Assembly: GCF_040869045.1 (NCBI RefSeq)
Contig: NW_027136906.1
Coordinates: forward strand, 895,714 to 959,713
Direction of reading: 5' to 3'
Origin: Eurosta solidaginis
Taxonomy: Eukaryota; Arthropoda; Insecta; Diptera; Tephritidae
DNA length: 64,000 bases
The position numbers and the translations under genes are program-made. The notes under the pieces were generated by a model that was not told where the DNA came from, did no database searches, and worked only from the letters and a program-made list of their open reading frames with translations. How positions within the stretch are numbered: the first letter of the stretch is position 1; each line of letters begins with the position of its first letter. Positions 21,630-31,383 of this stretch are shown piece after piece.

Positions 21630-24064
21630 CTGCCCTCCACATAAGTCTGATCGTCCCGATCAGATAAATCTCCCAATCTAAACGCCGCTAGCATCGCCAT
21701 ATGTACCACTCTTCTACTCCGTGGTTTCTCAATGCTTTGTATGCGGGAGATGATATCACTGATCTTCTTCACAACCTTGTACGGGCCTTCCCAACTGCAC
21801 CGAAATTTGGATGGAACATCTTTCCGCCGGTGAAGGTTATATAACAGTACCAAATTTCCCTCCCGGAAACCTTCCGAATTATTTTCCTTGTCGTACCTGT
21901 GTTTCATCTTACTAATCATTATCCTCGATCGTTCCCTCGCACTCTGTTGCTCGACCAATGAAGAACTACTTCGCAGAGCTTGCGCTGGACGGATTTGCTT
22001 TGCATAATCAGTATCGTTCCGACGCTTCACAATAGTAGTGTGCCTTGGCTTGAAACCACCCTTGCATTCTTTCTTCGTTTTAGTACGTCCGTTAGGGCTT
22101 TTCAATGCCAGTGTTTCTCTTACAGGTACCTCCGGGTTTGATTTGTTTGGCCCATTTGTTCCATCAACCTTTACCTTTGAATTTCGTGGCCTTCGTCGGG
22201 TCTTCTCCACCAGTAACCGATTACTGCTGAACCCTTTTTCCAAAGTAAAGTTAAGTGGCACATCTTGGTTCTCATAACACATCACCCTTCTCTGAATATC
22301 GATCTTGATGTCATGGTCAACCAAGAAATCCACTCCCAATATAACTTCATCAACAATCTCCGCCACAACAAATTTGTGTAGAACCATGACCTTCCCAATC
22401 AATACTTCACATATCACTTCTCCCTGAACTTGGTTATACTCGCCAGTGACCGTACGCAACTTTGCTCCAGGTAACGGTTTTACTCTCCTGTTGACCAAGT
22501 CAGATCGGATCAAGGAATGAGATGCGGCCGTATCTACAGTCAGTATTCGTTCGTTGCCATCCACATTCCCTCTGACGGTAAGACTGCTCGATTTTCTACC
22601 AATTTGCGACACAGATATCACAGGGCATTCAATAGCTGGATCTAGCTCTCTACCTCTTACTCGCTCTTGCTCATCTCCTCCAGCTTTGCGTTTACGCCCA
22701 CCCACATTGTTGGAACTATTAAGGCCAAGATCGCAATGACGTGCAATGTGACCGGACTTCCCGCATTTGAAGCATTTGATAACTTTTTCACTCCGCTTTT
22801 GCGATCCTTTCAGCGCCTCCAATATTGCGTCTACCCGCTCTGGCCTTTCTACTTCCACACGGCGTGCTTTGAAAACTGGCTTACACAGAAGCGACGCTGT
22901 TTCTTGAATCAGAGCTTGTGACACCGTTTCTGCGAATGTTGGCTTTGGGTTTGCGTATGTAGCTCGCTTTGTTTCGACGTCTCGTATGCCATTTATAAAA
23001 CTCTGGATTTTTACCCTCTCGGTGTATTCCACGGGTGCGTCCGTATTTGCGAGATTAGCCAACCTTTCAACATCTGAAGCAAACTCCTGCAATGTCTCAT
23101 TTGCTTTTTGGTAGCGGTTTTGCAACTCAATTTGGAATATCTGTTTCCTATGCTCGCTTCCATAACGTCCTTCTACAGCAGCCATCAATGCTTCATAATT
23201 GTTCCGCTCTCCTTCGGGAATCGTCTGTAGGATTTCCGCAGCAGGCCCTTTCAGTGCCACGAACAGAGCTGCTACTTTATCTTCAGCATTCCATTGGTTC
23301 ACTGCTGCGGTCTTCTCAAACTGTAGCTTAAAGACCTGAAAAGGAACAGAACCGTCAAAGGATGGTGTCTTTACCTTTGGATTACTCGTTGAAACTGCTG
23401 GGCGATTTAGTTGCAACTGCTCGATACGTCCTCTCAAAGCATCCACCTCGGCCTCGATTTTATCCTGTCGACCACTGAAGCCTTCATGAAACTGGGTTAG
23501 TTTTTCTTCCATATGCGCTTCCAGCTTAGATGATATACGGACTTCCTGCTCTTCTAGTTGTGTGGAGATCTGAGATGATATCTGTGCTGAAATTTGTGAA
23601 ATACGCGTTTCTTGTGCTTCAATTTTCGATGTTATTTCTGACGACATTTCTGCAATACGTGTCTTCTGTTCTTCCATCTTGGATGTTATACGGTTCTCCT
23701 GGGATTCTAGTTGAGATGCCATATTTATCTTTTGTTCTTCCAGTTGAGATGCCAGTTGAGATGTTATATCTGTCTTTTGCGATTCCAGTTGAGAAGCCAC
23801 TGTCGATGTTTGAGCAGATATTGCAGCCAAAATCATGTTCAAGTCTGTGCTCGTAACTGTCTGCGATGTTTCGTTTTTCTCTTCAATTTTTGTTACTTCC
23901 TCGCCATCAAGATGAAAGTCATACTCTTCCACATCAATTCCTTCCGCTTCCATTGCCTCTCGTAGCCGTGCCTGAAGTTCAAGTTTAACGCCGCTCGTAT
24001 TCAATCCACGGCTCTCCAACTCCTTCTTTAGTTGCTGGATCTTCAATTCACTGAACTTTGCCAT
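21569..24064 (-). CDS. Gag-protease fused in frame to integrase C-terminal domain (831 aa)
   Basis: Single intact ORF of the LTR element, starting at an ATG 52 nt inside the 5' LTR edge. Residues ~3-37 form a SAP-like DNA-binding motif (LKIQQLKKELESRGLNTSG). Residues ~75-220 are a coiled coil built from repeats such as SQLESQ/SQLEEQ. Residues ~235-380 are a retrotransposon Gag domain (TPSFDG...LQEFASDVERLA). Residues 431-444 are a zinc knuckle, C-x2-C-x4-H-x4-C. Residues ~505-600 are a retropepsin-like protease with DTAAS at 511-515 (instead of the usual DTGAS) and the flap-side ILGVDFL at 575-581. A basic linker follows, then residues ~720-798 match the integrase C-terminal module (HRYDKENNSEGFREGNLVLL, WEGPYKVV). 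RT, RNase H and the integrase core are absent without loss of frame. The stop lies in the 3' LTR. It probably still makes Gag for particle assembly; the role of the tail is unknown. Confidence 0.92.
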   Translation of the reverse strand: MAKFSELKIQQLKKELESRGLNTSGVKLELQARLREAMEAEGIDVEEYDFHLDGEEVTKIEEKNETSQTVTSTDLNMILAAISAQTSTVASQLESQKTDITSQLASQLEEQKINMASQLESQENRITSKMEEQKTRIAEMSSEITSKIEAQETRISQISAQISSQISTQLEEQEVRISSKLEAHMEEKLTQFHEGFSGRQDKIEAEVDALRGRIEQLQLNRPAVSTSNPKVKTPSFDGSVPFQVFKLQFEKTAAVNQWNAEDKVAALFVALKGPAAEILQTIPEGERNNYEALMAAVEGRYGSEHRKQIFQIELQNRYQKANETLQEFASDVERLANLANTDAPVEYTERVKIQSFINGIRDVETKRATYANPKPTFAETVSQALIQETASLLCKPVFKARRVEVERPERVDAILEALKGSQKRSEKVIKCFKCGKSGHIARHCDLGLNSSNNVGGRKRKAGGDEQERVRGRELDPAIECPVISVSQIGRKSSSLTVRGNVDGNERILTVDTAASHSLIRSDLVNRRVKPLPGAKLRTVTGEYNQVQGEVICEVLIGKVMVLHKFVVAEIVDEVILGVDFLVDHDIKIDIQRRVMCYENQDVPLNFTLEKGFSSNRLLVEKTRRRPRNSKVKVDGTNGPNKSNPEVPVRETLALKSPNGRTKTKKECKGGFKPRHTTIVKRRNDTDYAKQIRPAQALRSSSSLVEQQSARERSRIMISKMKHRYDKENNSEGFREGNLVLLYNLHRRKDVPSKFRCSWEGPYKVVKKISDIISRIQSIEKPRSRRVVHMAMLAAFRLGDLSDRDDQTYVEGSVTNISKTKECCHLQVDAKQ
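21630..21645 (-). promoter_or_regulatory. Polypurine tract
   Basis: The minus strand reads 'tgtggagggcag' immediately before the 3' LTR TGTTAC. This is the expected position and purine bias for plus-strand priming. Confidence 0.6.
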
Positions 24065-24094
24065 GTCCTTGTTGTCCTCCGGAATTTATTCAAC

Positions 24095-24113
24095 AATCCC
24101 ACTTCTGACACCA
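24095..24113 (-). promoter_or_regulatory. Primer-binding site, Leu-tRNA-like
   Basis: On the plus strand 'aatcccacttctgacacca' ends 2 nt before the LTR. This is the 3' end of a tRNA including CCA. From memory it fits a dipteran tRNA-Leu acceptor and T-arm, and use of tRNA-Leu primers is known for some insect Gypsy elements. The identity of the tRNA needs a sequence comparison. Confidence 0.72.
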
Positions 24114-24115
24114 AT

Positions 24116-24853
24116 TGTAACGATTTTACTTGCAAATCCTCTTATTTGCAATCCTCTGCTAAGTTGGAATCACTAAACTGTTGAATAAATAACTCCAATT
24201 TGTAGTAATGCAAAATGGCCTTTATTAAAGTACTTCACAATAACACTCAAACTGTGCAACGAATAGCTTGCTTAATAACCACACTGATTGATAGCTCAAT
24301 GAAACTCTGCTATTCAAAATAATACTGCTATTGCTCGCTAGATATCGTCTTAATCGGAACTGCTTGACAACTCAAATCAAACTGAATTCCTTCTTACTCG
24401 CTTGCTCCGCGTTTATAGTTTACGCTGCATACTTCTAGGCTCTTCGAATTCCAGAACTTACTAGTTGTTTCGGCTACAAAATCGCCAGCCACAACTACGT
24501 GCACAAATTATTGCTCTCTCTTGTGACAACTCAGTATATAGTTCTCATATAGTTTCTACTTGTTTACAATTGTCTACTTTTTAGCGCTTCTCAGATGTAC
24601 ATATGTGAGTTTGTAGTTTACAGTCTCCCGCACACACATAAGCGTATAAGTAAATTCATCTGTGTGTGACATCTCATCTCTCGCTGCCTTGTATGTAAAT
24701 GTTGCTCGTCGGAATGTGTACATATGTGTAGACGCAATTATTGATTCGTTTATGTAGATACATAATGATTGAATTATTGATGTGAATTCACGTCACTGCT
24801 TAGCATCGGCCTGGAGATGGCAGCACTCCTTAGTTTTGCTAATATTCGCAACA
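24116..24853 (-). repeat. 5' LTR (738 bp)
   Basis: Same length as the other LTR with about 8 differences. On the minus strand it starts TGTTGCGAAT and ends CGTTACA. The TATA-like site reads CTATAAACG here (around 24410-24418) instead of CTATAAAAG. AATAAA is conserved at 24221-24226. It should drive the genomic transcript of the ORF at 21569-24064. Confidence 0.92.
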
Positions 24854-24857
24854 ATAT

Positions 24858-25750
24858 ATATCTTACTTTCATATGAACTATATTATTTTTTTTTGTAAGT
24901 TTTAAGTTTTTTTCAATAAAGTAGGCAATAAAATGAAGCACCTTTAATTCAAATATAGTCAATTTGTTTAAAATTAAATAAATTTTACATACAAAAAACT
25001 AAGTCGGTATATCCCGCTCTGCCTTGATGAAAAGTATTTAACAAAACTATGGGGCGAAACAGCGTAAACCGTCAAGACGGGATTTACAGGTTTGCCCTTT
25101 GTTATAAAATTTGTTCTATAAATAGGACATGAGGGATATATCGGCGAAATTTTAGTACTTCTCTTATCGAAGAATTTCATTCGCTTAACGATTCAAAACA
25201 ATTTACTGAAATCCCGAAGCGTTTATCTCTATTGGTTCCGAAGATATGGCAAGTGACCCACGGAAACGTAACTCCAAAAACTATTGTCCGCAAAAGGGTT
25301 AAGCATTACTTTCCCTTCTTCTAGTGGCCAGTCTCTGATATCCGCAGCAAAATATGAATTGTTTATCTACAGTTTAATATAACATTGTCATATGGAAATA
25401 TTTAGACAATTGACGAATAAAGCACTTACAAAATCAACGCATTGTTTCACTTGCAAATTGTCGCCTTTAATCAGAATTGTAGTAGCTAATTTAGTTATTT
25501 CATCAACTCTAAAGCAATCGAATTCATTTTGCGTGTCGCGTACAATCAAATTACAAGGCTAACCAATTTTGGTCCCCGACGAAAAATTTTACTTTCCTGT
25601 TATTAAGATAAATGGGAAAAATCTTCCACAATTCTGAAACATAAAATTGACAAAGCTTTGTAGCATACACATGATGCTGTGAATTTACATATTTGTATGG
25701 ATATTAAGGTGGCCTCTATACATTAAATATCAACTCGGTTAGAGACGATT
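24858..25750. other. No gene recognised
   Basis: AT-rich flank of the LTR element; minus-strand open frames at 24774-24962 and 24974-25180 are short and featureless. Confidence 0.4.
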
Positions 25751-25835
25751 AGGATATATCTTCTTGTAGCGATTTGGATACTCCCCGAAGGTTGTGGGGG
25801 TGTTATCGACGTTGATGGTGCTATGCATCGTAAGC
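25750..25835 (-). repeat. 3' fragment of a dispersed repeat
   Basis: On the minus strand it reads 'accatcaacgtcgataaca', 'ccttcggggagtatcc' and 'atcgctacaag'. This is the same 3' end as the repeat at 33365-33498, which finishes in a (CAA)n run. Probably a SINE or truncated LINE tail. Confidence 0.55.
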
Positions 25836-25859
25836 ACAGGGTACGAGTACATTTCCTAC

Positions 25860-26254
25860 ATCTGCTTACACCAACTAGGCCCAATTTAAAAGCTTGCGGC
25901 GACAGAAGGCAATTTCAAGTCATCATGAGCCTACAATGCCCTCTTTTCAATGATAAGTTTGCAAAAGGTGCACATGATGTGCTATACTTTGCAGGTCTGT
26001 ACTTCTTGCCACGCCTGTCTCGCTAAATCAATCTTGTGCAACACTCGTCCTCCTTTAATCTCACACTATCTGATTGGAAAGTCTATGGTACAAGCTTCTA
26101 GGGATGCGTCCCTTTTAGCTAGCTCATTCGCTTTTTCATTCCCATCTATTCTCATACTCCCTGGGACCCAACATAGATGTATGCTTCTGTCTGTTCGGAA
26201 TCGTTCCAGGGATTGCTTGCACTCTAACACACTTTTAGATGTTGTTTTGTGCAA
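25860..26254 (-). pseudogene. Non-LTR retrotransposon RNase H end relic
   Basis: Minus-strand fragment. The frame at 26254-26066 reads SIHLCWVPGSMRIDGNEKA, the final conserved block of LINE-type RNase H (family form WVPGHxxIxGNExAD). Downstream the next frame reads LARQAWQEVQTCKV and MCTFCKLIIEKRAL, equivalent to the linker 'TCKVARxMWP' before the zinc knuckle, with stops. The knuckle itself is missing. It is separate from the relic at 27130-28250, because the domain order would be wrong for one element. Confidence 0.72.
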
Positions 26255-26320
26255 TATTATTGATTGCTACCCATTTCTATTGTGACTCTCAGTATCTTCC
26301 TAAGGCACTAAACATTAACA

Positions 26321-26672
26321 TAAAAAAAATTTAAGGCGCGAAAAATTCGGAAGAGGTTTTAAGCCAAGCACCTCTCGAAATTATTGCGTCGTGCTCCTTT
26401 TCATTTTTCCTACAAATTGGCTGTATGAGGCCTACATGTTTTATGCTGACTCAGAATGGGATATCCAAGGCATATGGGTTTTCACTCAGAAGCATCTCAT
26501 GACAGAAAAACACTTGGAGTGCTTGCCAAATCACTGCAGAGGGACGACCCCCTTAGAAAAACTCTCTTTTTGTTGAAAAAACATGTTTCGATTGTTTTGA
26601 TGCACGGAATGTGAACCCAGGACCTTCTCAGTGTGGTAGGTGGAGCACTCTACCACCACATCGTGGTGGCCA
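26321..26672 (-). repeat. tRNA-derived SINE, minus strand
   Basis: On the minus strand the 5' end 'ggccaccacgatgtggtgg' leads into a tRNA-like head. The A-box-like 'tggtggtagagtgctcc' is at about 26642-26658 and the B-box-like 'gggttcacattcc' at 26606-26618. The body contains 'ggtcgtccctctgcagtg', 'gcaagcactccaagtg' and 'ggagcacgacgcaa', and ends near 'cgcgccttaaattttttt'. The same family is present, split, at 35971-36182 and 37363-37480. It is transcribable in principle by RNA polymerase III and mobilised by a LINE. Confidence 0.8.
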
Positions 26673-27129
26673 CTAATAGGGTTTGTGATCGCTATAAATA
26701 TCCATTGAAAAAGAGGGAGATAGGCCCTATTTTCACCTCTGCATTCTGCAGGGTAAAGAATAAAAAAAGGGATGAGAAGAAAGAGAGGAGTAGAACGGAG
26801 TGTAAAACTAAACAAAAGAAAATGGTGGTTAGGGGCAGAACGTGGGAAGAATAAGAAATGAGAAGAAGTAATAAAGGTTAGATGATTTATTTTTGAATAA
26901 CAAATTTCAAGATTTACGAAGTTTTAAAATAATAAAAAAAACTTTCCCATGTTACCTAAAAGACAAATACAAATCCTCCACACGGAGACATTTTTCCATT
27001 GCTAGGGACCTTGTAGCGCCACATTCGTACAACATCATAGTGGTCGTCAACGAAATATTTGCTGTCTCTGATGAACCCAAGAAGGAATGCAAGATCCACT
27101 TTTTCAGCCTCTGCTAAATAAAAATAAAT
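26673..27129. other. No gene recognised
   Basis: Purine-rich stretch near 26750-26880; no coding or RNA signal. Confidence 0.35.
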
Positions 27130-28250
27130 AAAAAGCCTCTGCTAGAATTTCAAAAAACCAAGCGCCCGGAAATCTTAGTCGTCTTGTTTGTAATCCAGGA
27201 CATCGCCAGAGAAAGCATTGAATCGCCTTCTTTTCCTCCTCATCCTGACAGCTTCTGCAGAGAATGCTTGTTGATTTGCGCTGCCGTCGAAGCATTGGTG
27301 TAATAGCGCAATGACTTGTGATTACACCCGTAAATATTCTCATTGCATATTTGTTTAGCTTGAGAAAAAAGTATTTGCTTTCCCATCCTTACATGACCAA
27401 ACAGAACATTGTGACCACGCAATCATTCTGATTGCTCCACAACAAGTTCACTGTCCCAATCTAATATTCCTCGATTTTCTTCAGTCCAGATTTAATCGTT
27501 CTGAGCTGTTCGCAACGCTAATGTTCATTTCGGAACCTTTTCTGGCCCTCTCACTTGCAAATGCATTGTCTTCGGTATCGCTTTACCTTGGGTCCCTAAA
27601 AAGGGAAACAGTTAGGTGCCTTATGAATGCCAGCGAGGTTCTACACCTCCGCGCGATATCTCATTTTATCACCTTTCATTTAAAGGCCTTTAAATTGGCA
27701 TTGGTATCTGGCACCGAACTATCGTGTAGCAGCCTGGCCGCTCTCTCTGACATCGCCAGAACAACATGAGTCAGGGAGTCGGTACGATGAATTTATCTGC
27801 AGTTACTTTAAGTAAATTCTAGTTCTAGTTCCACGTCTGTTTTGATTGTTATGTCCTACCACTGTATAGGCCTTCCTCCCATTTCTCCTTTGAAGGATAG
27901 TTTATGTTCTATATCTGGATGTTGAAAACCGCCATATGTTGGTCGGTATCGGACGTAAGATCACTGTGATTCCTTTTAATCGTTCCCTTTTTGTGTCATC
28001 TAATATCGTAGCCTGCTCGTCTTCGATTGAGCTCCACATGCTGGATTCTTTTAGTCGTAATGCCTTTTTTGCTGCCAGTTTCTGTACAAACACTTGTAGA
28101 TGCATCAATAGGTAAAAAACATTGAATTCTTCCTGAGCTTACCTAGCGTTTGCACCTTCCCGAACCTCTGTTTATTGCTCTCCTTATCTAACACGTTTCA
28201 CCAGACAAGAGCTCCATACGTTAGTATCGGTTGCATGACTGTTTGTACAT
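27130..28250 (-). pseudogene. Non-LTR retrotransposon ORF2 3' relic (RT end, RNase H, knuckle)
   Basis: Minus-strand remnant with domains in the correct order. About 28245-28200 reads VMQPILTYGALVW, the conserved end of RT. About 28075-28000 reads QKLAAKKALRLKESSMWS. RNase H follows at 27900-27520, with decayed matches including DITIKTD (for YTD) and a late block VSLFRDPR...DTEDNAFASERARKGSE, which aligns with the 'WVPGHxxIEGNExADELARKGS' pattern. At 27343-27140 comes RIFTGVITSHCAITPMLRR, then the knuckle CRSC...CFLWRC. Multiple stops and frameshifts. A dead Jockey/R1-like copy. Confidence 0.78.
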
Positions 28251-29281
28251 GCTATGGATGGTATGCGGTGACAGTTTTTATCGGACAGATAAACCAGCAA
28301 ACAGCCTAATGTACAAATTTATATACATTTTACTGTCATATTTTCTTTGCTTTTTCTATAATAACACACATTGTGCAGCAACTTGGCACCACGCAGAGCC
28401 CACAGCGCTAATTCACTGCAACAGCGGATATGTAGAGATTCGGTGCCACAAAGCCACGTGTCCATTAGATGTGACATACAGTATATAAAGACAACATGGA
28501 ATGGGCGGCAGCAAATGTCACAGATAGAAAATTAATTCCTGCATACCCAAAAACTCGACTACCATTCAACTACGGTTATTTTGAGAACTATTGGTACTAG
28601 TGAAATGTATTTAGTATATATGTGTGTGCTTCAGTTCAAAGTGATATGCGTAGGTATGTTTAAATTTTACTTTGACGTTTAAATTGTGACTTTTTATTAA
28701 GTGACTTTTATGATTGAGAGAGCCGCGATGGGTGTAGGTAATTAAAAATATTCGTTTAGGATTTAAAATTTTGGTGTCAACTGGGAATTTCAAACGTGTT
28801 TTGGAAGCCAAACAAAGTGCCATAGCTGTCACGGTAAGTTCCGAAAGCACTCATCAGAAGGAGGGTATCCAAAACAATGCAACAATAAATTCGAATATGT
28901 AAAGCAATTATGGGAACTTCGTTTAATTAAAATCTGTACAAATAATAATAAAAACATAGTTTAAAAAAAAAAATAAAAAAACGCTAATATGGTGCCGTTT
29001 TAGTATCTAAAATCCACTTAGATATTTGATGTTGATAGCACCCTAGCACAGAGGTCCGTGTCTTCGCTATTAAGCGCAGCTCGTTTTGTAGCGAGTTATT
29101 TAACCACTTCAGCGAGTGTACAATAATTTCCGCTAGATGAGTCTAACCCTTCTATTCGCGCCTAGCCTAAAGAGTGGCAAACAAGCATACATACAAGTGA
29201 AGCTATTATAAGTATATTAAAAAGAGAAAATAGTTTCTCTTGATGGCATAAATTAGCGCCATAGTTAAATATTTAGAAATA
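28251..29281. other. No gene recognised
   Basis: AT-rich. An open frame at 28231-28488 contains several Cys and His residues but fits no family that I can justify. Confidence 0.35.
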
Positions 29282-29306
29282 CCCCCCCCCCCCCCCCCCC
29301 CCCCCC
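29282..29306. repeat. Poly-C run of about 25
   Basis: An uninterrupted C homopolymer in AT-rich DNA. It abuts the end of an RT relic. Length is likely to be unreliable in an assembly. Confidence 0.9.
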
Positions 29307-29604
29307 AAAAAGGATAGACAGGTCCTCGGAATAAGCCACCAATTGGAAGCTTTTATCTTCTACCACGACACAAATAAGTAGAAAAACCATATATCCTGGG
29401 TCGAATTCTTCCAGTATCAGTTCGACACCAATTTATAGGAGGGCCCTTCGATAGCGCTTTTAGGTGACTGTTAAACGCTCCCTCGAAGTCTAGTCGCATT
29501 GCAACATAACTTTGTTCTAAACTGCCCGTTATGTTGAATTGGCTGTTCCGTGAGAACCTAACTTCAACCGAACGAGTCCATAGGGTTACCAGAAGTTTGC
29601 TCAA
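29307..29604 (-). pseudogene. Non-LTR reverse transcriptase relic
   Basis: Minus-strand frame containing SYVAMRLDFEGAFNSHLKAL, the RT motif A region (family form LDIEGAFN). It is followed by GLFRGPVYPFW, a decayed form of the 'RGTPQGGVLSPLLW' motif B block, near 29340-29310. It stops at the poly-C run. This is a small fragment, in opposite orientation to the larger relic that begins near 30000. Confidence 0.68.
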
Positions 29605-29995
29605 CGACCAAACTAAAAAACCCTATCAGAACCCCTATCCGAATGAAAAGCCGTTTCTGTAGACTTTCCATTAAATTAAGTGTATTGATCTACTAAAAAC
29701 CGCTGATGACAAATCTGGGTTTTCACGTAAAGGATAATCAGGTCATCTATCGTTCTTAAAAAGGATGAGAACAGGCTGACTAGTTTAAAGTTTTTGGGTG
29801 GACGTACGAGTCTTTCGCCAATGTCGGGATCAAAGAGAATGGTTCAGCGAAGGATGAAAGTATCTGTTGAAGACCTACAAGCATGAAATGCACAGGTTAT
29901 AAGAGTCTCACTGAAAAATTCCTGTTCGCTTAACGAGTGTTCTAGAATAGCAGCGGGGTTAAGGAAAGTTATTTAGGAGAAGATTTATCTCAGGG
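29605..29995. other. No gene recognised
   Basis: Spacer between two oppositely oriented RT relics; it may contain decayed ORF2 sequence but no motif is convincing. Confidence 0.3.
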
Positions 29996-29999
29996 ATGA

Positions 30000-31383
30000 A
30001 TAAGGAAAGAATGGGAAATTATTTTTTCTATTGGGAGACATTGCGAGGGAGCCGGTAGACAGCAATTCCTTCACGAAATCACGGAACGGTAGTATGGGTT
30101 TTTTGAATCATACCATCATCAAAGGTCGGTGATAACCTTTTTCAAGATTTCGTGTACCTTGCCATGATACAAACATAATGTAGAGCGATCGTGGAGTGGC
30201 TCAAAAAAATATTAGACTTGTGCATACAATTGGATCATGTTCTTAAATCCTGGAGAAAGGCGCCTTTTGTTTTCCTACAAAAGGCTGGGAAGACCAGCCA
30301 AATGTTCCCCAAAAACTATACGCTCATAAGCTCATTAGCATTTGTGCTCAGAATCTTTGAAAAGCTAAAATATATTTACATTAATTAGTTGTTGAAGCTC
30401 AATGTAAAGGAGAGAGCATCTCTGACGGCTGCACTGCATTGTTAGCCTAGTGGTTTAGAACATAGCGTTAACAAATTCAAATAGACTTAAAGCCTCAAGA
30501 CGATGTAACTTTTTTATTACCTAAACTTGGTCTCGCAAGATTTTAAAAAAGTCTCGTTAGTGATTTCAGATGAAGGAAGCGCGGCTAACAGAATAATACG
30601 ATCGCGAAATTTCTGTGTTCTGATAAAACACTTGTGGCAAAAAATAAAATTATGATATTTCTCGTAGATGTAAATCAATTAGCTACAGCGAAAACCCCAA
30701 CGCCGTCCGAAGTTCCGCTGGAATTATACCATCCTGCTCAGCGGACGTCTAGAGCCTTAAAGTCTTAATGACTCATGCAAATACCTTTTCCCTTAGGGGG
30801 GTTGATAGTGTTTCTATAGGGCTGACAATAGCTGGCAGTGAAGCATATTCGACATCTGGAAAATGGGTTTCCATTAGAATCTAAAAATTCCTCGCTTCTC
30901 ATCGCTAAAGTTTACATACCCACATCTTGCCAAAAAACAAGAGCGGTTATATCTAAAGGTTATTTATGATTAACATTACGGGAACCCTAAAAACTACACC
31001 AAACGCAGCGCTGCATAATATTCTGGACATCACGCCTGCAAACCCAATGGCCAAAAATATGGCGTAATGGAATTGCAACGAGGCTTTAGGCCTCGGGGAA
31101 TCTCGAGTGCAGGCTATATGGTCGTGGCAGTATAGCACACAATAAAGGGCGAAGGGACTAGATGGTCCTGTGCCTGAGCTTCCAGGGTTATCTTGGGCGC
31201 ACAGTTGCGAAAATAGTAGAACATATTATATGGCTATTGTTCCAAATTAACGGAAGGGATCCATACAGAAATAACTAGATCCTACAGGTTGCAAGCTCAC
31301 TGCAGTATCTTTCAGGCGAAAGTGTATCCGCAAGGAAGCAGTACACATTCTGCAGGAAGAATGCTTTAGCCTTAGTAACGTTA
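30000..31383 (+). pseudogene. Non-LTR ORF2 relic (RT to start of RNase H)
   Basis: Plus-strand remains of a Jockey/R1-like ORF2. At 30191-30388 the frame reads LDLCIQLDHVLKSWRKAPFVF, LQKAGK and SSLAFVLRIFEKL, the RT fingers (family form W..A.V..IPKPGK...RPISL). At about 30430-30465 comes a decayed ALH..V block. At 30970-31130 it reads ITGTLKTTPNAALHNILDITP, the post-RT block. RNase H begins near 31290 (YRLQAHCSIFQAKVY; IRKEAVHILQEE) and stops at 31383, where a (TA)n-bearing insertion starts. Many stops and frameshifts. Confidence 0.75.

Larger units (their letters stand above)
20892..24853 (-). mobile_element. Complete, non-autonomous Ty3/Gypsy-type LTR retrotransposon
   Basis: A 3962-bp element read on the minus strand. 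It has two 738-bp LTRs that begin TGTT and end TACA, a primer site 2 nt inside the 5' LTR, a purine-rich tract before the 3' LTR, and a 4-bp target duplication (ATAT at 20888-20891 and 24854-24857). The LTRs differ at about 8 positions by eye (roughly 1%), so insertion is recent. The ~2.5-kb interior holds one ORF (gag, protease, integrase tail) and no reverse transcriptase, RNase H or integrase catalytic core. It must therefore move using enzymes from a full-length relative. It lies just downstream of the piggyBac relic. Confidence 0.93.

Noticed and set aside
22038..23965. Plus-strand open frames across the LTR element interior
   Set aside because: Antisense shadows of the 831-codon Gag-protease-integrase-tail ORF.
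25860..27345. One continuous non-LTR element on the minus strand
   Set aside because: The zinc knuckle at 27140-27343 lies upstream of the RNase H end at 26066-26254 in minus orientation, the wrong order for one element, so two separate relics are called.
28231..28488. Cys/His-containing open frame reminiscent of a small secreted chitin-binding protein
   Set aside because: Cysteine spacing does not fit peritrophin-type domains and no signal peptide or splice context was clear.
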